Part shown: positions 8,943 through 18,949 of the stretch, piece by piece
How positions within the stretch are numbered: position 1 is the stretch's first letter
Layout: each line of letters starts with the position of its first letter
Origin: Flavobacteriaceae bacterium
GTDB lineage: Bacteria; Bacteroidota; Bacteroidia; Flavobacteriales; Flavobacteriaceae
Direction: 5' to 3'
DNA: 53,591 bases
NCBI GenBank assembly: GCA_019634365.1
Contig: JAHQVM010000084.1
Coordinates: forward strand, 1-53,591
Made by a program: the position numbers and the translations under genes
Notes under the pieces: generated by a model
Told to the model about the DNA's origin: nothing
Database searches by the model: none
The model's input: the letters and a program-made list of their open reading frames with translations, nothing else

Positions 8943-8973
8943 AAAAGCCCTCAATGTTATGTTGAGGGCTTTT
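8943..8973. terminator. Bidirectional hairpin terminator
   Basis: A 12-base-pair stem (AAAAGCCCTCAA pairing with TTGAGGGCTTTT) with a 7-base loop. T-runs flank it on both strands, so it can end both the plus-strand surface-protein operon and the converging esterase-like gene. Confidence 0.9.
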
Positions 8974-8996
8974 CTATTTAGTTATGAGATCGCTTT

Positions 8997-10151
8997 TTAG
9001 TATCCAAAATCATCTTTGATCTGATCAGCTTTGTCCAACATTAAATCGGTAGTGATAAAATCTACTTCTTCCTTGTCGAATGCTCCCTGAAAGATCCGCA
9101 TGGCTTTCTTCGGCTCTCCGATTTCTTCATAGTAGCGTCCCAGATAATAGTCGCCCAAATTGGTGTCGGGATATTGTTTTTTGGCCATGGTTGCTATCAC
9201 TTTTAATGCTTCCCACTGCTTTCTTTTCTCACTGGCCCTGGCTGTGGCAAGATAGTCGTTTACACGAATAGGATTGGTAAGGCCAAATAGATCTTCGATC
9301 GTCTTGTATTTATCGATTAGGTATTGATCGATAGGAGTATCGGTAGTCATTAAAACATCTTTGTACTCCTGTTTTGAAATAGGTCGATATACCGAAAAAA
9401 TCTTCTCCATGGCCGAAGGGATTGCCCTTGCTACTAGCGAATAGTGCGTAGCGCCTTCGAAATTGTCGTAGTAATACGAAAAGGTGTCGGATTTTAAAGG
9501 CGCCAATTTTTTGTTGAGGTCTTCTGTAATTTCCATCAAATCCTGAATATCGTCCGTCCCAGTGGCCATGTAATAAAATATCTTAGAGTTGATGTTGGGG
9601 ATTCGCTGAGGAAGCCGATCATCGAGCATGGGAGCAAGATCCGGACTCAAACTAATATAGCCGTTAAATAATGGCGGGTCCTTAAAGAGGTAATAATTGA
9701 TGAAATTGGCTGTGAAATCATGGCCCACGGCAATGGTGAACTTTGCCGTGCGGTAACTGCTGTCGATGTAGGGAATCAATTCCAGGCCTACAAACTCAAA
9801 GAAATCGGCCCCGGTATCGGCGGGCATAAAATTGGAATCATCATAGTTGCAGTCGTCATACCGTTGATCGCCCTGCATGATTCCCACCACAATGGCCTCC
9901 GGCATATCTTCCCAATACCCAAAATAATCTACGTTACCGGCTACGGGTTCGAAAAGGTAATTGGCGTCCAATACCAATACGATGGGGTAGGACTTTTCAA
10001 TATTTTCTTCATAATCCCTAGGTAGCTGAATTTTAAGCCTTCTGGGTTCCCCCAACTTAAGGGAGGTGAATTCTTCATAAATAATCTTGGATTGGGACAG
10101 TCCTGAAAATGTAAGCAGTAAGCCGATAACAGGTAGTAGGATTCGTTTCAT
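8997..10151 (-). CDS. Esterase-fold (alpha/beta hydrolase) secreted protein with altered nucleophile
   Basis: 384 residues from ATG 10151, where a signal peptide (MKRILLPVIGLLLTFSGLSQ) begins; the longer frame upstream is probably untranslated. The protein reads like the esterase-D/enterochelin-esterase family: RRLKIQLPRDYEEN, YPIVLVLDANYLF, then FFEFVGLELIPYIDSSYRT before the nucleophile elbow. The elbow reads VGHDFTAN, with Asp145 where Ser is expected (GHSxxG). A C-terminal TPR-like helical pair (GRYYEEIGEPKKAMRIFQGAF) follows. The substrate is unknown, and the Ser loss argues against ordinary esterase chemistry. It lies downstream of the flippase gene on the same strand. Confidence 0.75.
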   Translation of the reverse strand: MKRILLPVIGLLLTFSGLSQSKIIYEEFTSLKLGEPRRLKIQLPRDYEENIEKSYPIVLVLDANYLFEPVAGNVDYFGYWEDMPEAIVVGIMQGDQRYDDCNYDDSNFMPADTGADFFEFVGLELIPYIDSSYRTAKFTIAVGHDFTANFINYYLFKDPPLFNGYISLSPDLAPMLDDRLPQRIPNINSKIFYYMATGTDDIQDLMEITEDLNKKLAPLKSDTFSYYYDNFEGATHYSLVARAIPSAMEKIFSVYRPISKQEYKDVLMTTDTPIDQYLIDKYKTIEDLFGLTNPIRVNDYLATARASEKRKQWEALKVIATMAKKQYPDTNLGDYYLGRYYEEIGEPKKAMRIFQGAFDKEEVDFITTDLMLDKADQIKDDFGY

Positions 10152-10217
10152 GTTCAGCAATGATTTAGGAGGGTAAGATAGTAAATTTTGAAGATTGGAA
10201 ACGGGCAAATCTTTCTG

Positions 10218-11222
10218 CTAAAGCCGCTCCCTGTTATATATGGGAAGGAAAATCAACGAAAGCACGCCAAAAAGTAATATGGATGCGATGTTGGAGGTCC
10301 ATACGATCCATCCAAATGCGGTTCCTAAAGTTTCAGGAACACCAAATACAAGGAGAATACCCATAATGGCAGCGGGATAGGTTCCAAATCCGCTATTGGT
10401 AAATGCAAAAGCAAAGCTACCAACTACGAAAGCGATAATAACCGTACCAAAACTGAAGGAAGAAGTGTCTGGAAGTGCTTGGGTAGAGGTATAAAAAGAC
10501 AGTATATAAAGTGCCCAAATGATCAAGCTATGCAGAATGAAAGGGCCTTTTTTCTTCATGGTAGCAATACTCATGACGCCATCCTTCAATCCCGAAATCA
10601 TGTTTTTGATTTTTAAACTCAGGGGATTATTGGAGTACTTCATAAAGAGTAGAAAGAGGATGCCCAATGCGCCCATTCCGACGATAGCTAGGCCTATTTT
10701 CTTCACTGGAACGATCTCCTTCAGATAGGTAAACAAGGTATCGAATTCCAACAGCAAAGCAATTAGCGTGAAAAGGAACAGTAATACTAGGTCGACAATA
10801 CGCTCAGAAATGATGGTTCCAAAGCCTTTGTCGAAGGGAACCTTTTCGTATTTGCTCAGGACCACTGCCCTGGAAACCTCACCACTTTTGGGAATAAAGA
10901 TATTCATTAGGTAGGCCACCGAAACGGCCATAAAGTTATTCAGCAATTTAGGGCGATAGCCTAAAGGTTCCAACATAAAATTCCACCGGTAGGCCCTAAA
11001 AATATGGCTTACTACACTTAAAAGTACCGCAAGGGTTACCACCCAATAATTGGCATTTTTAAAATGAAACAGAACTTGTTCCTTCTGTTCTGGGGTAAAT
11101 TTCCCGTAGATGTACCAAATAAGGAATATCCCCAAAGCAAGTGGGATGGCAATCTGGAGGAATTTAGATAGGGATTTGTTCAAACTATATGAGTAAGTTA
11201 TTCTCCTCGTTAGGGAAAACAA
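10218..11222 (-). CDS. Lysylphosphatidylglycerol synthase/flippase-like integral membrane protein
   Basis: 334 residues with about eight hydrophobic helices, starting with [19 protein letters not shown]. Conserved features of the UPF0104 / LPG-synthetase transmembrane family are visible: [16 protein letters not shown], the [21 protein letters not shown] loop and the late [10 protein letters not shown] segment. Members move or modify lipid-linked molecules in the inner membrane; the substrate here is unknown. The ATG start at 11222 would overlap the end of panD by 38 bases. A TTG at 11183, just past the panD stop, is an alternative start giving a 321-residue protein that keeps all helices. Confidence 0.8.
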   Translation of the reverse strand: MFSLTRRITYSYSLNKSLSKFLQIAIPLALGIFLIWYIYGKFTPEQKEQVLFHFKNANYWVVTLAVLLSVVSHIFRAYRWNFMLEPLGYRPKLLNNFMAVSVAYLMNIFIPKSGEVSRAVVLSKYEKVPFDKGFGTIISERIVDLVLLFLFTLIALLLEFDTLFTYLKEIVPVKKIGLAIVGMGALGILFLLFMKYSNNPLSLKIKNMISGLKDGVMSIATMKKKGPFILHSLIIWALYILSFYTSTQALPDTSSFSFGTVIIAFVVGSFAFAFTNSGFGTYPAAIMGILLVFGVPETLGTAFGWIVWTSNIASILLFGVLSLIFLPIYNRERL

Positions 11223-11535
11223 GTGCGGGCTTAAATCCCTTTGCTTCCTCTATGCTCATGATAGCATATGTAATAAGAATAAGGATATCGCCTGGAGCTA
11301 CTTTTCGGGCGGCGGCTCCATTTAATGTAATTTCACCACTTTTTCTGGGGCCAGGAATAGCGTAGGTTTCTAGGCGTTCGCCATTGTTGTTGTTTACAAT
11401 TTGCACTTTTTCGCCCTCTACAATATTCGCAGCATCCATAAGATCTTCATCTATGGTAATACTACCTATATAATTAAGGTCGGCACCGGTCACTTTTACT
11501 CTGTGAATCTTCGATTTAACTACGTGAATTTGCAT
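11185..11535 (-). CDS. panD: Aspartate 1-decarboxylase
   Basis: 116 residues from ATG 11535 ([20 protein letters not shown]), the family's usual start; the in-frame ATG 15 bases upstream is less likely. The enzyme makes beta-alanine from aspartate for pantothenate and CoA. The self-processing site YIGSITID is present with Gly24-Ser25, where cleavage generates the catalytic pyruvoyl group. Other family blocks are [15 protein letters not shown] and [17 protein letters not shown]. It is 46 bases downstream of panC on the same strand, so both enzymes of the final pantothenate step are supplied together. Confidence 0.96.
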   Translation of the reverse strand: MQIHVVKSKIHRVKVTGADLNYIGSITIDEDLMDAANIVEGEKVQIVNNNNGERLETYAIPGPRKSGEITLNGAAARKVAPGDILILITYAIMSIEEAKGFKPALVFPNEENNLLI

Positions 11536-11580
11536 GGCGCAAAGATACAATTATGATTTTAGATTATTTAATGGCCCTAA

Positions 11581-12432
11581 CTATATTTTAGGAAGCTCCA
11601 TATTGTCAATGAGCCTTATTTCACCTGCATAGGCCGCTACGAATGCGCGGTATTCGTTTCCTTTTCTCTTGCGCTGTGCCGTTTTTAAATTTTGGATGTT
11701 GGCAATTTCGAAATACTCGAGTTCCAAGTGCGGACTTTCCCTAAAAGCCTCTTCTGCAATTTGTTGCAATTGGGCAATGCTTTTTTTCGGAAATAGTTTT
11801 TGAACCTTTTTAAGGGTGTGGTAAATTAAATCGGCCTTTTCGAATTGCAATTTGGTAAGACGTTGGTTTCTGGAACTCATGGCCAAACCATGCGATTCCC
11901 TTAAAATGGAACAACCCACTATGGAAACCGGTAATTTTTCTATTTCGACCAAACGCCGAACAATTTGTAACTGCTGAAAGTCTTTTTCGCCAAAGTAAGC
12001 CCGAGTAGGACGGATGACTCGAAACAATAGATTTAATACCGTACCCACGCCATCAAAATGTCCGGAGCGGTATTTGCCTTCCATGGCGTGCTCCAATCCA
12101 CCGAAATTATAGCTTTTTGAAACTACTTGATTCCCGTACAAATCTTCCACATCGGGCGCATAAATGAGAATGGTTCCCTTTAATGTTTGTAGCAACTTGG
12201 CATCTGCCTCCAGCGTTCTTGGGTATTTTTTGAGGTCGGAAGCATTGTCGAATTGGGTAGGGTTCACAAAAATACTGACGACGACTACCCCATTTTCTTC
12301 AAGCGCTTTTTCAACCAATGAGAGATGGCCCTTGTGAAGTGCTCCCATGGTTGGAACGAAGCCTATGGAGCGTTTTTTTTGGGTTAGGGAATCCAGTTGA
12401 GAGCGTAAACTTTCTTGTTGGTGATATATCAT
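11581..12432 (-). CDS. panC: Pantoate--beta-alanine ligase
   Basis: 283 residues from ATG 12432 (MIYHQQESLRSQL); the frame extends 69 codons further upstream but that part crosses the divergent promoter. The ATP-dependent ligase joins pantoate and beta-alanine. It shows the nucleotidyltransferase signature FVPTMGALHKGHLSLV, SIFVNPTQF, the substrate block GLEHAMEGKYRSGHFDGV, and YFGEKDFQQLQI. The C-terminal half holds SSRNQRLT and a final RLIDNMEL strand. It is divergent from the starch-synthase-like gene, with a 100-base intergenic region. Confidence 0.96.
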   Translation of the reverse strand: MIYHQQESLRSQLDSLTQKKRSIGFVPTMGALHKGHLSLVEKALEENGVVVVSIFVNPTQFDNASDLKKYPRTLEADAKLLQTLKGTILIYAPDVEDLYGNQVVSKSYNFGGLEHAMEGKYRSGHFDGVGTVLNLLFRVIRPTRAYFGEKDFQQLQIVRRLVEIEKLPVSIVGCSILRESHGLAMSSRNQRLTKLQFEKADLIYHTLKKVQKLFPKKSIAQLQQIAEEAFRESPHLELEYFEIANIQNLKTAQRKRKGNEYRAFVAAYAGEIRLIDNMELPKI

Positions 12433-12488
12433 AATAGAAAGAAATCGAGCAAAATTAAGATATAAAGCGCAATCTGCATAAATTTTCG

Positions 12489-12496
12489 TAATTTTG
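12489..12496 (+). promoter_or_regulatory. Bacteroidota -7 promoter element (TAATTTTG)
   Basis: TAATTTTG matches the Bacteroidota -7 consensus TAnnTTTG exactly and sits 36 bases before the ATG of the starch-synthase-like gene. I do not see a clear TTG at -33, so this is a moderate call. Confidence 0.5.
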
Positions 12497-12532
12497 CGCA
12501 TTCTATAAATTAGCCTATAAACAATAGATTTT

Positions 12533-13342
12533 ATGAAAGATAAGAGAGTCTTGTATGTGTCTTCTGAAGTAATTCCATATCTACCGGAGACCGAGATTTC
12601 TTCCATGTCGTTCGAAGCTCCGAGAATGGTGAATGGCAACGGTGGTCAGATACGAATTTTTATGCCGCGTTACGGTAACATTAACGAGCGACGCCACCAA
12701 TTGCACGAAGTGATTCGTCTATCGGGAATGAATTTGGTGATTAATGACCTGGATATGCCTTTGATTATTAAGGTGGCTTCCATTCCGAAGGAGCGAATGC
12801 AGGTTTACTTCATAGACAATGAAGATTATTTTAAGCGCAAGGCTACCTATGCCGATGAAGACGGTAACTTTTATCAGGATAATGATGAGCGTGCCATCTT
12901 TTTCGCCAAAGGGGTGATAGAAACCGTGAAGAAATTGAACTGGTCACCAGATATTATTCATGTTCACGGATGGTTGGCTTCTTTCCTTCCTCTATACCTA
13001 AAAACCTATTACAGCAACGAACCGTTGTTCGAGAACAGTAAAATAGTTACATCACTGTACAATCAAGGCTTCAACGATACGTTAAATACTGAGCTAGTCA
13101 ACAAGATTAAGTTTGACGAAATCCCAGAAGAAAAGGTGGCGCATTTGTCGAGCCCGGATTATTTCAATGTGATGAAAACGGCCATGGACAATAGTGATGC
13201 CGTGATTGTTGCTTCCAACGATATTTCTTCCGATTTCGAGGCGTATCTTAAAAATCTCGAAAAGCCTGTGTTAAAATATCATAATAAGGAAGAAGTTGAA
13301 CAGGCTTATTTGGACTTTTACCAAACAGAAGTATTGGATTAA
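12533..13342 (+). CDS. Glycogen/starch synthase N-terminal (GT5) domain protein
   Basis: 269 residues resembling only the N-terminal Rossmann domain of glycogen/starch synthases: KRVLYVSSEVIPYLPETEISSM, RIFMPRYGNINERRHQLHEVIRLSGM, then VYFIDNEDYFKRKATY and the block SPDIIHVHGWLASFLPLYLK. The C-terminal catalytic GT1 half, including the KTGGL-type nucleotide-sugar segment, is absent; full enzymes are about 470-500 residues. In related flavobacteria a short gene of this type sits between panC and a DUF4270 gene, so this is probably a stable family form rather than a fresh truncation. The activity is unknown; true glucosyl transfer seems unlikely. Confidence 0.85.
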   Translation: MKDKRVLYVSSEVIPYLPETEISSMSFEAPRMVNGNGGQIRIFMPRYGNINERRHQLHEVIRLSGMNLVINDLDMPLIIKVASIPKERMQVYFIDNEDYFKRKATYADEDGNFYQDNDERAIFFAKGVIETVKKLNWSPDIIHVHGWLASFLPLYLKTYYSNEPLFENSKIVTSLYNQGFNDTLNTELVNKIKFDEIPEEKVAHLSSPDYFNVMKTAMDNSDAVIVASNDISSDFEAYLKNLEKPVLKYHNKEEVEQAYLDFYQTEVLD

Positions 13343-13356
13343 TACCTTTTTGAAGT

Positions 13357-14964
13357 ATGAATATGAAGCATTTATTACTCAAGTTTGGAGTAATTTTCAC
13401 CCTAATCATTGCCCTAGCTTCCTGCGAAGAAGATTTTAGCACGGTAGATACCGATATTATAGGAATCAATTTTTCCACACCCGATACCATCATGGATGTT
13501 ACGGCCTATAGTCGTGCACTCAACGGGGTGCAAACCAATGACCTGCTGGCCTATCAGTTGGGGATTTACAATGACCCGGTTTACGGCCAAACCCAATCTC
13601 ATTTTTTGGGACAGGTGGCTATGGTGAATCCAGATCCGACTTTTCCCAACGATACTTTGTCGCCACAGATTGAAAGAGTGGTCCTTTACATACCCTACTT
13701 TTCCAATTCTACTACTTCCGATGATGAAACCACCTTTACCTTGGATTCTATTTACGGAAATACGCCCATGCGCATCTCGGCATACGAATCCAATTATTTG
13801 CTCAGGAATTTAGATCCCGATGAGGATTTTGAGCAGTTGCAGCAATATTTTTCCAATCAAGGGGATGAATTCGACCCGGAAATGGGAGAACTTTTGGCGC
13901 AGTTGGATGATTTTGTAGCTTCAGATCAGCAACAGCAGTTGATTTTTGAAAGTACGGGTGATACCCTAACCTTCGACCCAGGTCTTATGATGGAACTTCC
14001 CATCGATTTCTTTCAGGAAAAAGTATATGATAGGGAAGGTCAACCCGAATTACTAACGAATAATAACTTCACCGAGTTTTTCCGTGGATTGTACCTAAAG
14101 GTGCAAGAAACGCAGTCGGGGGATAATCTTTTCATTTTTAATGACGAGGATATAACGTTGACCATGTATTTCTCTTCAGAAACCACAACTTTGGATGAAA
14201 ATGGAAACCAAGAGACCGATGACGACGGAGACATCGTTCGGGTTCTTGGGGATTTCGATATGGATTTCAGTGGGATTAATGTCAATGTTTTCGAATCGGA
14301 TGTTCCCGCCGGAATTGCAGCCCAAGTAAATAACCCCAACACTACCGAGGGAGAAGAAACCTTGTACGTGAAGGGGAATGAAGGAATCGTAACCATGATC
14401 GACCTCTTTGGGGGCGATATGAATGGAAATGGGATTGACGATCTGGAAGACCTTAGAACCGATGACTGGATCATTAATGAGGCTAACCTTATTTTTTATG
14501 TAGACCAGTCTCGCGTTCCCGGAGGTGCCAAGGAACCGGAGCGGCTTATTGTTTATGAAACGAAGAATAATAGGGTACTGGCAGATTATTCTGTAGACCT
14601 TACCTCTGGAAATGACGCAATAAATGCCATTACCTCACATTTGGGAAGGCTTGAAAGAGGATCCGATAATATAGGGGACTTTTATAAAATTCGTATCACA
14701 ACACATCTTAGTAATTTGATCAACCGGGATTCTTTGAATGTTCCGTTGGCGGTGATCGTTTCGCATAATGTTAGTCAAATAGATTTTCAGGATCTGAGGA
14801 ACCCTATCGAAGTGGACGCATCGGACCCAAGTAATATAATAACACTGGATAACCTACCCAATACGTCAATTCTTTCCCCAGAAGGAACCGTATTGCATGG
14901 GAATCGATCTACCAATCTAGACAAAAGACTTAGACTTCAGATTTTTTACACAGTACCAGAATAA
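13357..14964 (+). CDS. DUF4270 outer-membrane lipoprotein
   Basis: 535 residues starting MNMKHLLLKFG (a second ATG two codons in is equally possible). A lipoprotein signal peptide ends in IIALASCEED, placing the lipid on Cys near residue 23. The mature protein is acidic and beta-rich (GINFSTPDTIMDVTAYSRALNGVQTNDLLAYQLG early, and the late NRSTNLDKRLRLQIFYTVPE), matching the DUF4270 family. Function is unknown. It follows the starch-synthase-like gene by 14 bases and precedes glmS by 15, which looks like one operon. Confidence 0.88.
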   Translation: MNMKHLLLKFGVIFTLIIALASCEEDFSTVDTDIIGINFSTPDTIMDVTAYSRALNGVQTNDLLAYQLGIYNDPVYGQTQSHFLGQVAMVNPDPTFPNDTLSPQIERVVLYIPYFSNSTTSDDETTFTLDSIYGNTPMRISAYESNYLLRNLDPDEDFEQLQQYFSNQGDEFDPEMGELLAQLDDFVASDQQQQLIFESTGDTLTFDPGLMMELPIDFFQEKVYDREGQPELLTNNNFTEFFRGLYLKVQETQSGDNLFIFNDEDITLTMYFSSETTTLDENGNQETDDDGDIVRVLGDFDMDFSGINVNVFESDVPAGIAAQVNNPNTTEGEETLYVKGNEGIVTMIDLFGGDMNGNGIDDLEDLRTDDWIINEANLIFYVDQSRVPGGAKEPERLIVYETKNNRVLADYSVDLTSGNDAINAITSHLGRLERGSDNIGDFYKIRITTHLSNLINRDSLNVPLAVIVSHNVSQIDFQDLRNPIEVDASDPSNIITLDNLPNTSILSPEGTVLHGNRSTNLDKRLRLQIFYTVPE

Positions 14965-14979
14965 CCTAAATACGAATTT

Positions 14980-16827
14980 ATGTGTGGAATTGTTGGATAT
15001 ATAGGAGAGCGAGAAGCCTACCCAATCATACTTAATGGTTTAAAAAGACTGGAATACCGAGGGTATGACAGTGCCGGAGTGGCTTTATATGATGGAACAC
15101 ACATTCAGGTTTCCAAAACCAAAGGAAAAGTGCTGGATTTGGAGGCAAGAGTCGACTCGGAAATCTCGACCTCGGGTAAATTGGGGATAGGGCATACGCG
15201 TTGGGCTACCCACGGGGTTCCCAATGACATTAATTCGCACCCTCATTATTCGAACAGTGGGGATTTGGTGATTATTCACAATGGAATTATCGAAAACTAT
15301 GCTGCTATCAAGCAGGAGTTGCTCAACCGTGGATATACGTTTACCAGTGATACCGACACCGAAGTCCTGGTAAACCTCATCGAAGAGATAAAGAAACAAC
15401 ACAATGTGAAGTTGGGTAAGGCGGTTCAGATCGCTTTAAATCAAGTGGTAGGAGCTTACGCCATTGCGCTTTTCGATAGAAACAAACCCAACGAAATTGT
15501 AGTAGCAAAACTCGGAAGTCCTTTGGCCATTGGTATTGGAGATGATGAATTCTTTGTGGCCAGTGATGCTACCCCATTTATAGAATTCACCAATAATGCC
15601 ATTTACTTGGAAGATGAAGAAATGGCCATTATTAGTAAGAAGAAAGGGGTGAAAGTTCGGAAGATTAAGGACGATAGTTTGGTAGATCCCTATATCCATG
15701 AGCTCAAACTTAATTTAGAACAGATTGAAAAAGGTGGTTATGATCATTTCATGCTGAAAGAGATCAATGAGCAGCCTACTGTTATAAAAGACACCTATCG
15801 TGGTCGATTATTGGCCGATAGGGGAATCATAAAGCTGGGTGGATTAGAAGATCACATCCAAAAATTCCTGAATGCCGATCGTATTATCATCGTGGCCTGT
15901 GGAACTTCATGGCACGCCGGTTTGGTTGCGGAATATATTTTTGAAGATTGGGCCCGAATTCCGGTGGAGGTGGAATACGCTTCCGAATTCAGGTATAGAA
16001 ACCCGGTGATAGGCGAAAAAGATGTGGTTATCGCCATTTCCCAGAGTGGTGAAACAGCCGACACCCTAGCTGCCATAAAATTGGCAAAACAACGGGGAGC
16101 CTTCGTATATGGAGTATGTAATGTAGTAGGATCTTCCATTTCCCGAGAAACCGATAGTGGTACCTATACCCACGCTGGCCCTGAAATTGGAGTAGCTTCT
16201 ACCAAAGCATTTACCACTCAGATTACCGTATTGACTATGATCGCATTGCGATTGGCCAATGAAAAAGGGACTATTTCCAAAGGCGATTATATGACGCATT
16301 TGCGTGAATTGGAAATGATTCCGAGCCACGTAGAAGATGCACTTAAAAGCGAACCCAAAATCAAGGAGATTGCCGCTGTATTTATGGATGCTGCCAACTT
16401 CCTGTATTTAGGAAGAGGATATAATTTCCCGGTAGCCCTAGAAGGAGCCCTTAAGCTGAAAGAGATTTCCTATATCCATGCCGAGGGATATCCCGCCGCC
16501 GAAATGAAACACGGTCCCATTGCCCTAATCGATGAGCAAATGCCCGTAGTGGTGATTGCGGTAAACAGCAACCATTACGAAAAAGTGGTGAGCAATATTG
16601 AGGAAATCAAAGCGAGAAAAGGAAAAATCATCGCTGTAGTGACCGAAGGGGATACAGTGGTTAAAGAGTTGGCCGACTATGTGATGGAAGTGCCAAAAAC
16701 TCCTGAAACCTTGAGTCCTTTGGTAACTACCGTACCACTTCAATTGCTATCCTATCACATTGCTGTGATGTTGGGTAAAAATGTGGATCAGCCGCGTAAC
16801 TTGGCAAAGAGCGTAACAGTAGAATAA
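14980..16827 (+). CDS. glmS: Glutamine--fructose-6-phosphate aminotransferase (isomerizing)
   Basis: 615 residues, full length for the family. It makes glucosamine-6-phosphate for peptidoglycan and LPS. The mature start MCGIVGYIG gives the N-terminal nucleophile Cys after Met removal; glutaminase motifs GIGHTRWATHG and SDTDTEVL follow. Two SIS sugar-isomerase domains are visible: ACGTSWHAGLV with SQSGETADTLAA, then YLGRGYNFPVALEGALKLKEISYIHAEG. The C-terminus ends DQPRNLAKSVTVE, the family's typical end. I see no glmS ribozyme-like leader, and upstream spacing to the DUF4270 gene is only 15 bases. Confidence 0.97.
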   Translation: MCGIVGYIGEREAYPIILNGLKRLEYRGYDSAGVALYDGTHIQVSKTKGKVLDLEARVDSEISTSGKLGIGHTRWATHGVPNDINSHPHYSNSGDLVIIHNGIIENYAAIKQELLNRGYTFTSDTDTEVLVNLIEEIKKQHNVKLGKAVQIALNQVVGAYAIALFDRNKPNEIVVAKLGSPLAIGIGDDEFFVASDATPFIEFTNNAIYLEDEEMAIISKKKGVKVRKIKDDSLVDPYIHELKLNLEQIEKGGYDHFMLKEINEQPTVIKDTYRGRLLADRGIIKLGGLEDHIQKFLNADRIIIVACGTSWHAGLVAEYIFEDWARIPVEVEYASEFRYRNPVIGEKDVVIAISQSGETADTLAAIKLAKQRGAFVYGVCNVVGSSISRETDSGTYTHAGPEIGVASTKAFTTQITVLTMIALRLANEKGTISKGDYMTHLRELEMIPSHVEDALKSEPKIKEIAAVFMDAANFLYLGRGYNFPVALEGALKLKEISYIHAEGYPAAEMKHGPIALIDEQMPVVVIAVNSNHYEKVVSNIEEIKARKGKIIAVVTEGDTVVKELADYVMEVPKTPETLSPLVTTVPLQLLSYHIAVMLGKNVDQPRNLAKSVTVE

Positions 16828-16863
16828 TCTATAAAATTCCATTCAAAATTTTACTTCATTCCG

Positions 16864-16895
16864 TTGCATTTTTGTGACAGAAAAACCTATCTTTG
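16864..16895 (+). promoter_or_regulatory. Promoter of atpD-atpC
   Basis: TTG at 16864-16866, a 21-base spacer, then TATCTTTG at 16888-16895, an exact match to the Bacteroidota -33/-7 arrangement. It lies 61 bases before atpD in the intergenic region after glmS. Confidence 0.7.
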
Positions 16896-16914
16896 CACCG
16901 ATTTTTAGGAGTAG

Positions 16915-18462
<1,548 letters not shown>

Positions 18463-18469
18463 TAATAGT

Positions 18470-18526
18470 GTGCAGTTGGCAGATGCAGTTCACAGAACTG
18501 CTTACTGTTACTGAAAACTGAAAACT
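18470..18526. repeat. Degenerate CAGTT/AACTG intergenic repeat
   Basis: The atpD-atpC gap contains several short CAGTT and AACTG units on both strands (TGCAGTTGGCAGATGCAGTT, AGAACTGC, TACTGAAAACTGAAAACT). From memory, similar arrays occur between genes in several Bacteroidota genomes; their role is unknown. Confidence 0.6.
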
Positions 18527-18534
18527 AAAAAAGC

Positions 18535-18810
18535 ATGTATTTAGAAATAGTAACCCCAGAAGCATCATTGGTAAGCGGAGACGTTGATAGCGTAACCGTT
18601 CCAGGTGTGAATGGTGAATTTCAAATGTTGAACGGTCACGCACCTGTGGTGTCTTTATTGGCAGAAGGAAAGGTGAAGTTTGCTGGAAACCCAACCATTG
18701 CAGAAGGTTTCGAAAGCAAGTTTACACAGGTAGACGGAAAATGGGTGCTGGAAATAAACAGTGGTACCGTTCAGATGTCTGACAACAAAGTGATAGTACT
18801 GGCCGACTAG
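18535..18810 (+). CDS. atpC: F1F0 ATP synthase subunit epsilon (short form)
   Basis: 91 residues: MYLEIVTPEASLVSGDVDSVTVPGVNGEFQMLNGHAPVVSLL is the N-terminal beta-sandwich of the epsilon subunit. The C-terminal two-helix domain that inhibits ATP hydrolysis in other bacteria is missing, as is usual in Bacteroidota. It follows atpD by 72 bases, with the degenerate repeat in between, and is followed by a hairpin terminator. Confidence 0.93.
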   Translation: MYLEIVTPEASLVSGDVDSVTVPGVNGEFQMLNGHAPVVSLLAEGKVKFAGNPTIAEGFESKFTQVDGKWVLEINSGTVQMSDNKVIVLAD

Positions 18811-18881
18811 TTTCGGGTTGCCGAGTGATTCTGTTTTGCAGAATTGTTTCGGAATGATAAAAGCACATCATTTAAAAATAC

Positions 18882-18916
18882 AAATCCCGAGTTCCAAAAG
18901 GAGTTCGGGATTTTTT
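18882..18916 (+). terminator. Hairpin terminator after atpC
   Basis: Stem of about 13-14 pairs (AAATCCCGAGTTCC with GGAGTTCGGGATTT, two G-T pairs), AAAA loop, then six T. It lies between atpC and the converging T9SS gene. Confidence 0.85.
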
Positions 18917-18949
18917 ATGGGCTAAAAACAATAAAGATGATACTTTTAT

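Noticed and set aside
12433-12639. N-terminal extension of panC
   Set aside because: It would overlap the divergent starch-synthase-like gene and its promoter; PanC begins at MIYHQQ.
14040-14474. 144-codon minus-strand frame opposite the DUF4270 gene
   Set aside because: Ser/Pro-rich composition typical of antisense translation of acidic coding sequence; no signal or domain.
14965-14979. glmS ribozyme
   Set aside because: Only 15 bases separate glmS from the upstream coding sequence, so there is no room for the ribozyme.
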